Source: Granulosicoccus sp. (GTDB taxonomy: Bacteria > Pseudomonadota > Gammaproteobacteria > Granulosicoccales > Granulosicoccaceae). Taken from it: a DNA stretch of 64,000 nucleotides. The notes below the pieces were generated by a model that had not been told where the DNA came from, did not search any database, and was given only the letters and a program-made list of their open reading frames with translations. Shown here in pieces: positions 1-8,718 of this stretch. The DNA lies in contig JAHDGK010000003.1 of NCBI GenBank assembly GCA_020627685.1, forward strand, positions 1 to 64,000. Direction: 5' to 3'. How positions within the stretch are numbered: the first letter of the stretch is position 1; every line of letters starts with the position of its first letter. A program made the position numbers and the translations under genes.

Positions 1-164
1 TTGCGCCAGACAAGTTGGTGGAGAGTTTGGTTTTAGATAAGCGCGTGGTGGCTTTGAATTTATACAAGCCTACGGTAAGGCACCCAATAGGCTTGGCCAC
101 GTTAGACCATGAGCCAAGCTTGCCCGCAATATCGGCACTTCAAGCGTGTATTGGCAGAGACTGA
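1..164 (+). CDS. LysR-family regulator, 3' fragment
   Basis: The window opens inside a reading frame (frame 3) that runs to a TGA at 162-164 and codes for about 53 residues. They look like the end of a LysR substrate-binding domain: a hydrophobic stretch with the pattern LVLDKRVVALNL, then PIGLATL, then a short helix containing PSLPAISALQ just before the stop. The DNA-binding part lies outside the window, so neither target nor effector can be named. The family assignment rests only on this C-terminal pattern. The following 111 bases hold the promoter and operator of the next gene. Confidence 0.5.
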   Translation, partial: APDKLVESLVLDKRVVALNLYKPTVRHPIGLATLDHEPSLPAISALQACIGRD

Positions 165-250
165 TCCAATTTGCGGCACGCGATTTCTATCTCCAAACCC
201 ACAAATTACCTGTGACTTCAAATTTTATTTGTTGTAGCACTTGATTTTTC

Positions 251-266
251 TAAGACGAACGGTCAT
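251..266. promoter_or_regulatory. Probable TetR operator, copy 1
   Basis: TAAGACGAACGGTCAT lies 10 bases before the tetR-like start codon. It matches the site at 931-946 at 14 of 16 positions. The right half (CGGTCAT) is intact and the left half is degenerate. Its position over the probable promoter or ribosome-binding region fits autorepression. The assignment to this regulator is inference from location. Confidence 0.6.
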
Positions 267-275
267 ATTGTAGCC

Positions 276-836
276 ATGTCAAAACAAAACCACCGAAACA
301 AAATCCTTGCCGCAGGCCTTGCTGTGTTTCATGAACATGGGTTTAACGGCAGTGGCGTACAGGATGTTGTTTCCTTTGCCGGTGTTCCTAAAGGGTCTTT
401 CTACAACCATTTTAAAAGCAAGGAAGCATTGGGGTTGGAGGTTTTAGATGCGTATTGGGAGGCTGGTACGGAAGGGCGGGATGTACTTCGTGCCTCCGGA
501 GTGCCGCCCTTGAAGCGTATCGATCGTCATTTGACGTTATTCGGTTACGACAAGAACGGCTGCTTAGTCGGAAATTTTAGTGCTGAGCTTGCTGGAATAG
601 ATGAGATTCGATATCGACTGGCGGAACTCTATGAGACGTGGATCGACGAGGTGGCCATCTGTATTCGGGAAGGGCAGTTGGATGGCACGATACGCGATGA
701 CGACAAAGCTGCAAACCTCGCAGAGTTTGTTGTTGAGGGTATTGAAGGAGCGAAACTGAAAGCCAAAATTGATCAAGACCCAGGCGCTGTAAATCGCTAC
801 CGTAAATCCATACGGTTGTTTCTGCAAAGTCGCTGA
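276..836 (+). CDS. TetR/AcrR-family transcriptional regulator
   Basis: A 186-residue one-domain repressor. Residues about 7-50 form the TetR helix-turn-helix, including GVQDVVSFAGVPKGSFYNHF and the KSKEAL that follows. The rest is the ligand-binding domain, similar in layout to AcuR/NemR-type regulators. There is no clear Shine-Dalgarno before the ATG; the upstream bases hold a palindromic operator instead. A second, perfect copy of that operator precedes the metallo-hydrolase gene downstream, so the protein probably represses both itself and that gene. The inducer is unknown, though a small reactive or xenobiotic compound would be typical of this subfamily. Confidence 0.88.
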   Translation: MSKQNHRNKILAAGLAVFHEHGFNGSGVQDVVSFAGVPKGSFYNHFKSKEALGLEVLDAYWEAGTEGRDVLRASGVPPLKRIDRHLTLFGYDKNGCLVGNFSAELAGIDEIRYRLAELYETWIDEVAICIREGQLDGTIRDDDKAANLAEFVVEGIEGAKLKAKIDQDPGAVNRYRKSIRLFLQSR

Positions 837-860
837 TCGTAAGAAACTTATTCTCTAGAC

Positions 861-902
861 ATGAGGGGCATTAACTTTCACCCCTCATAAAACCCACTTT
901 TT
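861..902 (+). terminator. Probable terminator after tetR-like gene
   Basis: ATGAGGGG (861-868) and CCCCTCAT (881-888) form a perfect 8-bp stem with a 12-base loop. Nine bases of AC-rich sequence separate it from a run of five T's at 898-902. The gap before the T run makes it an imperfect intrinsic terminator. Confidence 0.5.
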
Positions 903-930
903 AATTAGTTCGATTTTTTATTCATATTTT

Positions 931-946
931 TAAGATGACCGGTCAT
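931..946. promoter_or_regulatory. Probable TetR operator, copy 2 (perfect palindrome)
   Basis: ATGACCGGTCAT at 935-946 is a perfect 12-bp palindrome, and the flanking TAAG is also shared with the site before the regulator. It lies 56 bases upstream of the metallo-hydrolase start, a normal promoter position. This makes the hydrolase operon the probable second target of the TetR-like protein. Confidence 0.65.
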
Positions 947-1001
947 TTTATATAGTAATCACAACCATTCTGTTAATCAACGTTTAGGACAATAAAACAC
1001 T

Positions 1002-1997
1002 ATGTCTAATTCAGCATCGAAAAACCTGACCCGACGAAATTTTCTCGGAAATACCGCTGGTCTTGCTACTGCAGGTATCGCATTGACCTCTTTTGGTATG
1101 CCTCTGCAGGCGGCAACGCCAATCGTAGGTTCTCAGGTCTCACAAATTTACCGGCGGAAGCTTGGATCTTACGAAATCACCGTATTAGGTGATGGATATG
1201 TGGACTTGCCCCATGCGATTTGGGCCAACCCCGGTGCCGAAAAACTGGATGAATACCTAGAAAAAGCCTATCTGCCTGGCGGATCGATTCGTAATGGCGT
1301 TAACGCCTATCTCATAAACACCGGTGAGAAACTGATACTAGTTGATAGCGGTGCTGCCGGTTTATTTGGACCTAATGCTGGATTGTTTCCGGGCAATTTG
1401 TCTGATCTTGGTTTGAAGCCTGAGGACATCGACAAAATTTTAATTACTCATGTTCATCCTGATCATATTGCGGGTCTTATGACAAGTGAGGGTGGTGTGG
1501 CTATTCCTAATGGGCAGGTTCACCTTGAAGGTATTGAACTGGATTACTGGACGAGTTCATCTGCTCAATCGAAGGCAGTTGATATTTCTAAGCCATGGTT
1601 CGATCTGGCTCGTGGATGGCAAAACGCCTATGACGGTCGAATTTCAACATTCAATGGAGAGACCGACCTAGGTGATGGCATCACAGCTTTCCCATTACCG
1701 GGACATTCACCTGGGCACACAGGTTTTCGTGTTGAGAGCCAAGGAGAAAGTTTGCTTATTATTGGCGACGCAGTCATTAGTGCGGCCATTCAGTTTGCTA
1801 ATCCGGAGGCAGGCGCTATTTGGGACACCAGTGCCGAGGACTCCATACGATCTCGCAAAACCTTATTCGATATGGCGGCAGAAGATCGAACGTTGATCAC
1901 GGCAACTCATATTCCATTCCCCTCTTTTGGTTACGTCGATCGGCGTGCTGATGGATCGTATGCCTACGTACCAGAAGAATGGCGTTACGGCTCATAA
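1002..1997 (+). CDS. Tat-exported MBL-fold metallo-hydrolase
   Basis: A 331-residue protein. Residues 1-38 form a twin-arginine signal (TRRNFLG, then a hydrophobic stretch and AQAA-like end QAA), so it probably folds in the cytoplasm and is exported. The mature part has the metallo-beta-lactamase metal motif HVHPDHIAG near residue 150, a second histidine in GHSPGH near 240, the aspartate of GDAV, and a late histidine in ATHIPFP. This resembles methyl parathion hydrolase-like and lactonase-like members, but the substrate cannot be read from sequence. AGGA lies 11 bases before the ATG. It is the likely target of the adjacent TetR regulator. Confidence 0.85.
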   Translation: MSNSASKNLTRRNFLGNTAGLATAGIALTSFGMPLQAATPIVGSQVSQIYRRKLGSYEITVLGDGYVDLPHAIWANPGAEKLDEYLEKAYLPGGSIRNGVNAYLINTGEKLILVDSGAAGLFGPNAGLFPGNLSDLGLKPEDIDKILITHVHPDHIAGLMTSEGGVAIPNGQVHLEGIELDYWTSSSAQSKAVDISKPWFDLARGWQNAYDGRISTFNGETDLGDGITAFPLPGHSPGHTGFRVESQGESLLIIGDAVISAAIQFANPEAGAIWDTSAEDSIRSRKTLFDMAAEDRTLITATHIPFPSFGYVDRRADGSYAYVPEEWRYGS

Positions 1998-2061
1998 AAC
2001 TTGTGTAAACAATAATGAATCGCTCGTGCGAAAGACGAGCAAACCAATCAGGAACATTGTA

Positions 2062-2466
2062 ATGATAAACCTAAGGACTGAAACTAACGCCGATGAGTTA
2101 CACAATTTTGAAGTCTATGCTGACATTGTGGATGCACTTCGGCCGTATATAGAAAGTGCTAAAACGGGCAATGGGAAGCTCTCGAAAACTGCATTTTTTG
2201 ATCATGCGCATATCGTTGGTTCCGTTGATGGAGCATTCTATAATTTGGATGCCGACACCTTTTCTGGGCTTGTAACTGAAGGCGGTGAGTCGCCTAATAT
2301 AAAAAGTCACATTGCCTGGATAGATGTCTCAGGTCCAGCTGCCGCCGCAAAAGTGGAATTTATTGATTGGAATGGGATTCGGTTTACCGACTTTTTCGTG
2401 CTCTACAAGCACGATGGTCAATGGAGAATCAGTGGGAAAGTATACGATTCACATTCTCGCAATTAG
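2062..2466 (+). CDS. Putative lumazine-binding / NTF2-like protein
   Basis: I place the start at the ATG at 2062, which has an AGGA ten bases upstream. Longer in-frame versions would overlap the previous gene and add non-homologous sequence. The 134-residue product fits the small cone-shaped NTF2-like fold of the Lumazine_bd_2 family: a helical N-terminus, the FFDHAHIVG segment, and a C-terminal beta region ending in GQWRISGKVYDSH. Such proteins often bind small ligands and accompany oxidoreductases or hydrolases. It follows the metallo-hydrolase by 64 bases on the same strand and is probably co-transcribed under the TetR-like regulator. Its function is unknown. Confidence 0.7.
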   Translation: MINLRTETNADELHNFEVYADIVDALRPYIESAKTGNGKLSKTAFFDHAHIVGSVDGAFYNLDADTFSGLVTEGGESPNIKSHIAWIDVSGPAAAAKVEFIDWNGIRFTDFFVLYKHDGQWRISGKVYDSHSRN

Positions 2467-2587
2467 CCTCAGATTCAGATAATTCTGTATGCGACCATGG
2501 TCCTAAGTGGATAGAACTACATGAAGTTTGAATAGTTCTATCCACGAAGTTATAAATTACACACAACCTGCATGTAAAGAAATCGAA

Positions 2588-3016
2588 ATGAAAAATATCA
2601 TCATAACGATGATCCTATTACTTGGTTCATCTTTTACTCGAGCTGCGGGTACATATTTCAATTTGGATGAAGAGTTAGTAATTGCCAGACAATTAATAGT
2701 CGAAAGGCGATTCGAACTCGCCATTGATAGACTTGAAGATGTAGTAGATAGTGACGCTGGCAACGCAGACGCATGGAATTTACTCGGTTACGCATCGCGT
2801 AAATTTGGCGATTTGGAAAAATCAGCTAAGGCTTATACCGCGGCTCTTAATATCGATCCAGGCCATAAAGATGCGTTGGAATATCAAGGCGAGTTGTTTT
2901 TGATGTTGGGAGATAAGATCGCGGCAGAAGGAAATCTTAATACGCTTAAATTATTGTGTCCTCACGGATGTGAGCAGTATCAGGAATTGAAGGCAGCCAT
3001 TTCCGCTCATCGGTAA
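2588..3016 (+). CDS. Secreted TPR-repeat protein
   Basis: The ATG at 2588 starts a product with a clean signal peptide: lysine at position 2, then a hydrophobic core and a cleavage-like ARAA/TRAAG near residue 20. An upstream in-frame ATG would bury this signal. The 142-residue protein has about two tetratricopeptide repeats (pattern NADAWNLLGYASRKFGDLEKS, then AYTAALNIDPGHKDALEYQG), followed by a tail with two cysteines (LLCPHGCEQY). TPRs mediate protein contacts, so a periplasmic adaptor is likely. It does not obviously belong to the preceding operon. Confidence 0.75.
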   Translation: MKNIIITMILLLGSSFTRAAGTYFNLDEELVIARQLIVERRFELAIDRLEDVVDSDAGNADAWNLLGYASRKFGDLEKSAKAYTAALNIDPGHKDALEYQGELFLMLGDKIAAEGNLNTLKLLCPHGCEQYQELKAAISAHR

Positions 3017-3153
3017 GAAACCGATAGTAGAAGCAACTCTAGGCACCCGTTAATTCGCAGCTTGCTGACTCCGACAAAATTCCAATAATTCGACAAATTT
3101 ACGCAATAACTAAAACAAATCACACTATCCATTATTATTATTTGTATTTATTG

Positions 3154-3187
3154 CCGAAATAGGCTTTATTACGCACAATAATTTCGG
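3154..3187 (+). promoter_or_regulatory. Inverted repeat ending at the fdsB ribosome-binding site
   Basis: CCGAAAT (3154-3160) and ATTTCGG (3181-3187) are complementary with a 20-base spacer. The right arm overlaps the GGAG that precedes the fdsB start. It could be an operator or an mRNA hairpin that hides the ribosome-binding site. A 7-bp repeat can arise by chance. Confidence 0.25.
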
Positions 3188-3196
3188 AGTGGTGAG

Positions 3197-4888
3197 ATGG
3201 CTTCTTCCAACAATGCATACGGCGTGTGGAAATCTGGGCGAGGAAAAGGGCGTCCGACGCCCAAGGGTCGGCAGATAGATGACACGGCAATCGAGCAGGT
3301 TCGTGCTCTATTGGGTGACAAGGAGCGCCGCCGCGACCTTTTAATAGAGCATCTGCACCTGATTCAAGACGAGTATGGGCATCTGTCGATAGCTCATATG
3401 CGTGCCTTGGCAGAGGAAATGCGCCTCTCACAGGCTGAAGTGTATGAAGTGGCGACTTTCTACGCTCACTTCGACGTCGTGATGGAAGACGAAACGCCGC
3501 CTCCTGCACTGACTATTCGAGTCTGTGATTCCCTGGCTTGCGAGATGGCAGGCGCTCAGCAGCTGATGTCGGAGCTTAAGAAAGGCTTGAACCCCGAAGA
3601 TGTCAGAGTTGTGCGAGCACCGTGCATGGGGCGTTGTGATACAGCACCTGTGCTTGAAATAGGGCACAACCATATTGACCATGCAACAGCCGATCTGGTT
3701 TCAAAAGCTATTGAGAATGACGATACTCATGCACACATGCCGGACTACGAAGGTTTTGCTGCGTATGAGCAGGCGGGCGGATATGCTCAGCTCAAGGCAT
3801 TGCGAGAGGGTGCGGCAACACCTGAACAGATTCAGGACAAAGTATTGGAATCGGGGCTGCGGGGTTTAGGTGGGGCAGGTTTTCCGTCTGGCCGAAAGTG
3901 GTCTTTCGTCAGAGCTGAAGAAGGCCCTCGATACTTGGCGGTTAATGGTGATGAGGGTGAGCCCGGTACCTTTAAGGATCGTTATTACCTCGAACGCACA
4001 CCGCATCTATTCTTAGAAGGAATGCTGATCGCTGCTTGGGCAGTTGAAGCAGAGACCTGCTACATCTATATGCGCGATGAGTATCCGGCTGTGTTGCAAA
4101 TTCTGCGTGATGAGATTGCCAACCTGGAAGCCGCCGGCATTGTCAGCGAAGGCTACATCGATTTAAGACGTGGCGCCGGTGCGTACATCTGTGGTGAAGA
4201 GAGCGCCATGATCGAATCGATTGAAGGTAAGCGTGGTATTCCCCGTCACCGCCCACCGTTTGTCGCGCAGAAAGGTATCTTCGACCAACCCACATTAGTC
4301 CATAACGTTGAGACGCTTTATTGGGTCACCCGGGTTTGTCGAGAAGGTCCTGAAGTACTCAATTCAACTGAGAAGAATGGCCGGGTAGGATTACGTTCCT
4401 ACTCCATATCTGGACGCGTTAAAAATCCCGGCGTGCATCTGCTTCCGGCTGGATCCACCATTACCGACTTGATTGACGCAGCGGGCGGCATGTTGGAGGG
4501 GCATACGTTTAAAGCCTATCAACCAGGCGGGCCTTCAGCCGGAATATTGCCAGCCTCTATTAATGATGTGCCTATGGATTTCGATACCTTGCAGCCGCTA
4601 GGCTCTTTTATCGGGTCCGCTGCTATCGTTATTTTATCGAACAAAGACAGCGCTAAAGCTGCAGCCTTAAACATGCTGCGTTTCTTTGAAGATGAAAGCT
4701 GTGGTCAATGTACTCCGTGCAGGGTGGGTTGCGAGAAGGCGGTTAAGTTGATGGAAAAAGACAAGTGGGATAAACCCTTGTTGGAAGAACTTTGTACCGT
4801 CATGGTAGATGCATCTATTTGTGGTCTGGGCCAGGCAGCGCCAAATCCCATTCGCTTAACCATTCAACACTTTGCGGACGAGGTATAA
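3197..4888 (+). CDS. fdsB: NAD-dependent formate dehydrogenase, fused gamma-beta subunit
   Basis: The 563-residue protein fuses a NuoE-like domain (about 25-165) to a NuoF-like domain (about 180-560). The first has four cysteines spaced for a 2Fe-2S cluster (C110, C115, C143, C147). The second shows the FMN/NADH motifs GLGGAGFPSGRKW and NGDEGEPGTF and the 4Fe-4S motif SCGQCTPC. In FDS-type formate dehydrogenases these two parts are often separate FdsG and FdsB subunits. The protein passes formate electrons to NAD+ in the cytoplasm. It starts the operon and is followed three bases later by the catalytic subunit gene. Confidence 0.92.
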   Translation: MASSNNAYGVWKSGRGKGRPTPKGRQIDDTAIEQVRALLGDKERRRDLLIEHLHLIQDEYGHLSIAHMRALAEEMRLSQAEVYEVATFYAHFDVVMEDETPPPALTIRVCDSLACEMAGAQQLMSELKKGLNPEDVRVVRAPCMGRCDTAPVLEIGHNHIDHATADLVSKAIENDDTHAHMPDYEGFAAYEQAGGYAQLKALREGAATPEQIQDKVLESGLRGLGGAGFPSGRKWSFVRAEEGPRYLAVNGDEGEPGTFKDRYYLERTPHLFLEGMLIAAWAVEAETCYIYMRDEYPAVLQILRDEIANLEAAGIVSEGYIDLRRGAGAYICGEESAMIESIEGKRGIPRHRPPFVAQKGIFDQPTLVHNVETLYWVTRVCREGPEVLNSTEKNGRVGLRSYSISGRVKNPGVHLLPAGSTITDLIDAAGGMLEGHTFKAYQPGGPSAGILPASINDVPMDFDTLQPLGSFIGSAAIVILSNKDSAKAAALNMLRFFEDESCGQCTPCRVGCEKAVKLMEKDKWDKPLLEELCTVMVDASICGLGQAAPNPIRLTIQHFADEV

Positions 4889-4891
4889 ACA

Positions 4892-7666
4892 ATGAGCGAT
4901 ACAGTCACATTTACGCTCGATGGTCAGCAAGTTACAGCCAAGGTTGATGAGTCACTTTGGGAAATTGCAAAGCGTCAGGGCACGCTGATTCCTCATCTTT
5001 GTCATAAAGACTCTCACGGCTACCGATCGGATGGTAACTGCCGGGCATGCATGGTTGAGATAGAAGGCGAACGTACACTTGCGGCCTCGTGCATCCGAAC
5101 TCCCAGCGAAGGCATGGTAGTGAATACGCAGAATGAGCGTTCGGTAGCAGCCCGTAAGATGGTTGTCGAATTGTTGGTAGCTGATCAACCGGAGCAGGCT
5201 AACGCTCACGATCAGTCATCTCACTTCTGGGATATGGCGAACATGCAGGACATTAAAGTCAGCCGATTCCCTGCGATGGAGCAGACGCGTGTTCCTTTAT
5301 TAGACGCCTCTCACTTAGCCATGAGTGTCAATTTGGATGCCTGTATTCATTGCAACCTGTGCGTACGAGCTTGTCGTGAAGTTCAGGTTAACGATGTTAT
5401 TGGCATGTCAGGTCGTGGGCACGATGCAAAAATCACATTTGATTTCGACGATCCTATGGGTGCTTCAACCTGTGTTGCCTGTGGTGAATGTGTTCAGGCT
5501 TGCCCGACAGGCGCCTTAATGCCGGCAACAGTTTTGAATGAAGAGTTGGTGGGTGACAGTAAAGCGTTTGATAGAGAAGTTGAAAGCGTCTGTCCTTACT
5601 GCGGTGTTGGTTGCCAGCTTTCCTTTAAAGTCAAAGAAGAGAAAATTCTATGGGTCGATGGTATTGGCGGCCCATCAAATGAAAACCGTTTGTGCGTGAA
5701 AGGTCGCTTTGGCTTTGACTACATAGCTCATCCGCATCGTCTGACTAAGCCGCTTATTCGTCGTGTCGATGCTCCTGCTAAAGGTCTTAATGTTGATCCG
5801 GCTAATCCACTCACGCATTTTCGTGAAGCGACCTGGGAAGAAGCACTTGATACGGCCGCTAACGGACTGGCTAAGCTGCGAGATGATAAAGGCGAACGCG
5901 TGGCAGGCTTTGGTTCTGCAAAATGTTCCAATGAAGAAGCGTATCTTTTCCAGAAATTAATTCGGCAGGGGTTCGGTCATAACAATGTTGATCATTGCAC
6001 GCGGCTGTGTCATGCATCTTCGGTAGCTGCGCTTCTGGAGAATGTGGGGTCGGGTGCCGTGACAGCCACCTTTAATGAAATTGAAAACGCGGATGTCGCA
6101 ATTGTTATTGGTGCCAATCCTACTGAGAATCATCCTGTGGCTGCAACGTACTTCAAGCAGTTCGCGAAGCGTGGTGGCAAGCTGATCATCATGGATCCGC
6201 GTGGTCAAGGTTTAAAGCGACATGCATCTCATATGTTGCAATTTCGTCCGGGTACGGACGTCGCTATGCTTAACGCCATAATGAGCGTCATCGTTGAAGA
6301 AGAACTCTACGATAAAAAGTATATCGAGACTTACACAGAAAACTGGGAGGCGATGAAAGAACACTTAGTCGGGTTCCCTGTTGCCAAGATGTCCGAGCTA
6401 TGTGGAATCGAGGAGGCTGTCCTACGCGATGTTGCCAGAACATTCGCTAAGGCTAAAGCTGCCATGATTTTCTGGGGTATGGGTATCTCACAGCACATAC
6501 ACGGTACCGATAATTCTCGTTGCCTGATTTCCCTGGCGCTAATGACAGGGCAAGTCGGTCGGCCGGGGTCAGGCTTGCATCCGCTACGGGGTCAGAACAA
6601 CGTGCAGGGTGCCTCAGATGCCGGGCTAATTCCTATGTTCTTACCTGACTACCAATCAGTAGAAGACGATGGCGTACGATCTGCGTTCCATGAAATCTGG
6701 GGTTCAGACAATATCGCTAGCCAGAAAGGATTAACGGTTGTTGAGATCATGGATGCGGTTCATGCCGGAGATATCCGCGGTATGTACGTATTAGGTGAAA
6801 ACCCTGCCATGTCCGATCCGGATGTTGACCATGCCCGCGATGCCTTGGCTAAGCTTGAACATCTGGTAGTTCAAGATATCTTCTTAACCGAAACGGCTAA
6901 CTATGCTGACGTTATTTTTCCGTCTTCGGCCTGGGCTGAAAAGACAGGTACGGTGACAAATACCAATCGTCAGGTACAAATGGGGCGTCCCGCTGTTGCA
7001 CCTCCCGGTGATGCTCAGGAAGACTGGTGGATTACTGTTGAACTCGCAAAGCGTCTTGGATTGGGGTGGACTTACACGCATCCTAAAGAGGTGTTTGCGG
7101 AAATGAAGTTATCCATGAACTCGTTTAACAACATTACTTGGGAGCGCTTGGAGTCAACGGCTGTGACCTATCCTTCTCTGTCCCCAGAGGATCCTGGTCA
7201 ACCTATCGTGTTTGGCGACGGGTTCCCAAGAAAAGACGGTCGTGCGAGATTCACACCCGCAGAAGTCACGCCGCCTGCCGAAGTGCCAGACACTGAATAT
7301 CCAATGATCTTGACTACAGGTCGACAGTTAGAACACTGGCATACAGGGTCCATGACTCGCCGTGCGTCTGTCTTGGACTGGGCAGAGCCTGAGGCTAATG
7401 CGTCACTGCACCCTAAAACCCTACGCCGGCTCGGCATAGTTCCGGGAGAGATGATGACGGTGCAAACTCGCCGTGGCTCAATCAGCATTATGGCTCGCGC
7501 GGATAGGGCGGTGGCTGAAGATATGATTTTTGTACCGTTTGCCTATGTTGAGGCAGCTGCAAACACGCTGACGAATCCTGTGTTAGATCCTTACGGGAAA
7601 ATTCCTGAGTTTAAGTTTGCAGCCTGTCGTGTTTACAAAACTGACGCGGAGTCGGTTGCTTCTTAG
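4892..7666 (+). CDS. fdsA: NAD-dependent formate dehydrogenase, catalytic alpha subunit
   Basis: The 924-residue molybdoenzyme oxidises formate to CO2. An N-terminal 2Fe-2S ferredoxin domain (C37, C50, C53, C67) is followed by two 4Fe-4S motifs (CIHCNLC, CVACGEC), then CPYCGVGC at the head of the bis-MGD domain. The motif RLCHASS carries Cys373, which aligns with the metal-binding selenocysteine or cysteine of formate dehydrogenases, so this is the cysteine form. The C-terminal MopB domain is complete. It forms a compact two-gene operon with the fused NADH-side subunit. No fdhD/fdsC sulfurtransferase or fdsD gene is next to it, so maturation must rely on genes elsewhere. Confidence 0.94.
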   Translation: MSDTVTFTLDGQQVTAKVDESLWEIAKRQGTLIPHLCHKDSHGYRSDGNCRACMVEIEGERTLAASCIRTPSEGMVVNTQNERSVAARKMVVELLVADQPEQANAHDQSSHFWDMANMQDIKVSRFPAMEQTRVPLLDASHLAMSVNLDACIHCNLCVRACREVQVNDVIGMSGRGHDAKITFDFDDPMGASTCVACGECVQACPTGALMPATVLNEELVGDSKAFDREVESVCPYCGVGCQLSFKVKEEKILWVDGIGGPSNENRLCVKGRFGFDYIAHPHRLTKPLIRRVDAPAKGLNVDPANPLTHFREATWEEALDTAANGLAKLRDDKGERVAGFGSAKCSNEEAYLFQKLIRQGFGHNNVDHCTRLCHASSVAALLENVGSGAVTATFNEIENADVAIVIGANPTENHPVAATYFKQFAKRGGKLIIMDPRGQGLKRHASHMLQFRPGTDVAMLNAIMSVIVEEELYDKKYIETYTENWEAMKEHLVGFPVAKMSELCGIEEAVLRDVARTFAKAKAAMIFWGMGISQHIHGTDNSRCLISLALMTGQVGRPGSGLHPLRGQNNVQGASDAGLIPMFLPDYQSVEDDGVRSAFHEIWGSDNIASQKGLTVVEIMDAVHAGDIRGMYVLGENPAMSDPDVDHARDALAKLEHLVVQDIFLTETANYADVIFPSSAWAEKTGTVTNTNRQVQMGRPAVAPPGDAQEDWWITVELAKRLGLGWTYTHPKEVFAEMKLSMNSFNNITWERLESTAVTYPSLSPEDPGQPIVFGDGFPRKDGRARFTPAEVTPPAEVPDTEYPMILTTGRQLEHWHTGSMTRRASVLDWAEPEANASLHPKTLRRLGIVPGEMMTVQTRRGSISIMARADRAVAEDMIFVPFAYVEAAANTLTNPVLDPYGKIPEFKFAACRVYKTDAESVAS

Positions 7667-7715
7667 GTAAATAGTTCGTTGTTGATTGCGTGAAGCGTTT
7701 TACGCAGCCTAAACG

Positions 7716-7757
7716 AAAAACAGGTAGTGGGTGAAACACACCCCACTACCTGTTTTT
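7716..7757. terminator. Bidirectional terminator between fdsA and sucD
   Basis: AAAAACAGGTAGTGGG and its complement CCCACTACCTGTTTTT surround a short loop. The A run on one side and T run on the other let the same hairpin act on both strands. It lies between convergent operons, 49 bases after the fdsA stop and 43 bases after the sucD stop. Confidence 0.88.
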
Positions 7758-7800
7758 ATAAAGAACCTAAAAAAGTTCTAATGGCTATATCGCCAATGCA

Positions 7801-8712
7801 TTAGCCAATAGCTTTGAGTAAGGTCTCGCCAAGCTTGGCAGGAGAAGGGGAGACAACAATACCGGCAGCTTCCATCGCCGCAGTTTTGTCTTCAGCGCCA
7901 CCTTTTCCACCAGAGATCACAGCACCAGCGTGGCCCATTGTTCTGCCCGGAGGTGCGGTGCGTCCTGCGATAAAACCTGCGATAGGTTTTTTACGGCCTT
8001 GCTTGGCTTGTTCGGTTAACCATTCAGCAGCTTCTTCTTCCGCAGAACCACCAATTTCACCAATCATAATGATGGACTTGGTTTCTTCATCGTCTAGGAA
8101 GAGGTCAAGTACGTCGATAAACTCAGTACCTTTGACCGGGTCACCGCCAATGCCGACAGCCGTTGTTTGGCCCAAGCCTGCTTGAGTCGTTTGGAAGACA
8201 GCTTCATAGGTTAGTGTGCCTGATCGTGAGACAACACCAACGGTACCGTCCTTAAAAATGCTGCCAGGCATGATGCCTATTTTGCAAGCATCAGGCGTTA
8301 AGATACCGGGGCAGTTAGGGCCAACCAGGCGAGAGTTTGAATCGAGCAGGCGAGCCTTAACTTCAACCATATCGCGGACAGGAACACCTTCGGTGATGCA
8401 GATGATTAAAGGAATCTCTGCTTCGATAGCTTCGATAATTGCACCAGCTGCTCCTGCAGGTGGAACATAAACGACCGATGCGTCAGCGCCAGTCACTTCC
8501 TTGCCTTCCTTTACCGATGCAAAGATAGGTAATTCAGTACCTGCCGCATCACCGGTTCCAGCGGTCCATGTGCTGCCGCCTTTCTTCGGGTGGATACCGC
8601 CGACCATTTTAGTGCCGTGGTAAGCCAACGCCTGTTCGGTATGAAACGTACCGGTTTTACCCGTGAGGCCTTGAACGAGAATCTTAGTGTCTTGGTTAAT
8701 CAGTATTGACAT
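7801..8712 (-). CDS. sucD: Succinyl-CoA ligase, alpha subunit
   Basis: This 303-residue subunit carries the CoA-binding Rossmann domain and the phosphohistidine loop. The start [19 protein letters not shown] is typical. The active-site histidine is in [13 protein letters not shown] near residue 258. With SucC it converts succinyl-CoA and NDP to succinate, CoA and NTP in the TCA cycle. AAGGA of its ribosome-binding site overlaps the sucC stop six bases away, so the two are translated from one transcript. Length is slightly above the 290 typical of enterobacteria. The operon contains no odhA/sucAB genes here. Confidence 0.96.
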   Translation of the reverse strand: MSILINQDTKILVQGLTGKTGTFHTEQALAYHGTKMVGGIHPKKGGSTWTAGTGDAAGTELPIFASVKEGKEVTGADASVVYVPPAGAAGAIIEAIEAEIPLIICITEGVPVRDMVEVKARLLDSNSRLVGPNCPGILTPDACKIGIMPGSIFKDGTVGVVSRSGTLTYEAVFQTTQAGLGQTTAVGIGGDPVKGTEFIDVLDLFLDDEETKSIIMIGEIGGSAEEEAAEWLTEQAKQGRKKPIAGFIAGRTAPPGRTMGHAGAVISGGKGGAEDKTAAMEAAGIVVSPSPAKLGETLLKAIG

Positions 8713-8718
8713 GATTGC

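Noticed and set aside
3138-3509. Minus-strand open frame of 123 codons over the start of fdsB.
   Set aside because: It is antisense to the well-supported fdsB coding region, has no recognisable product, and looks like a codon-bias shadow.
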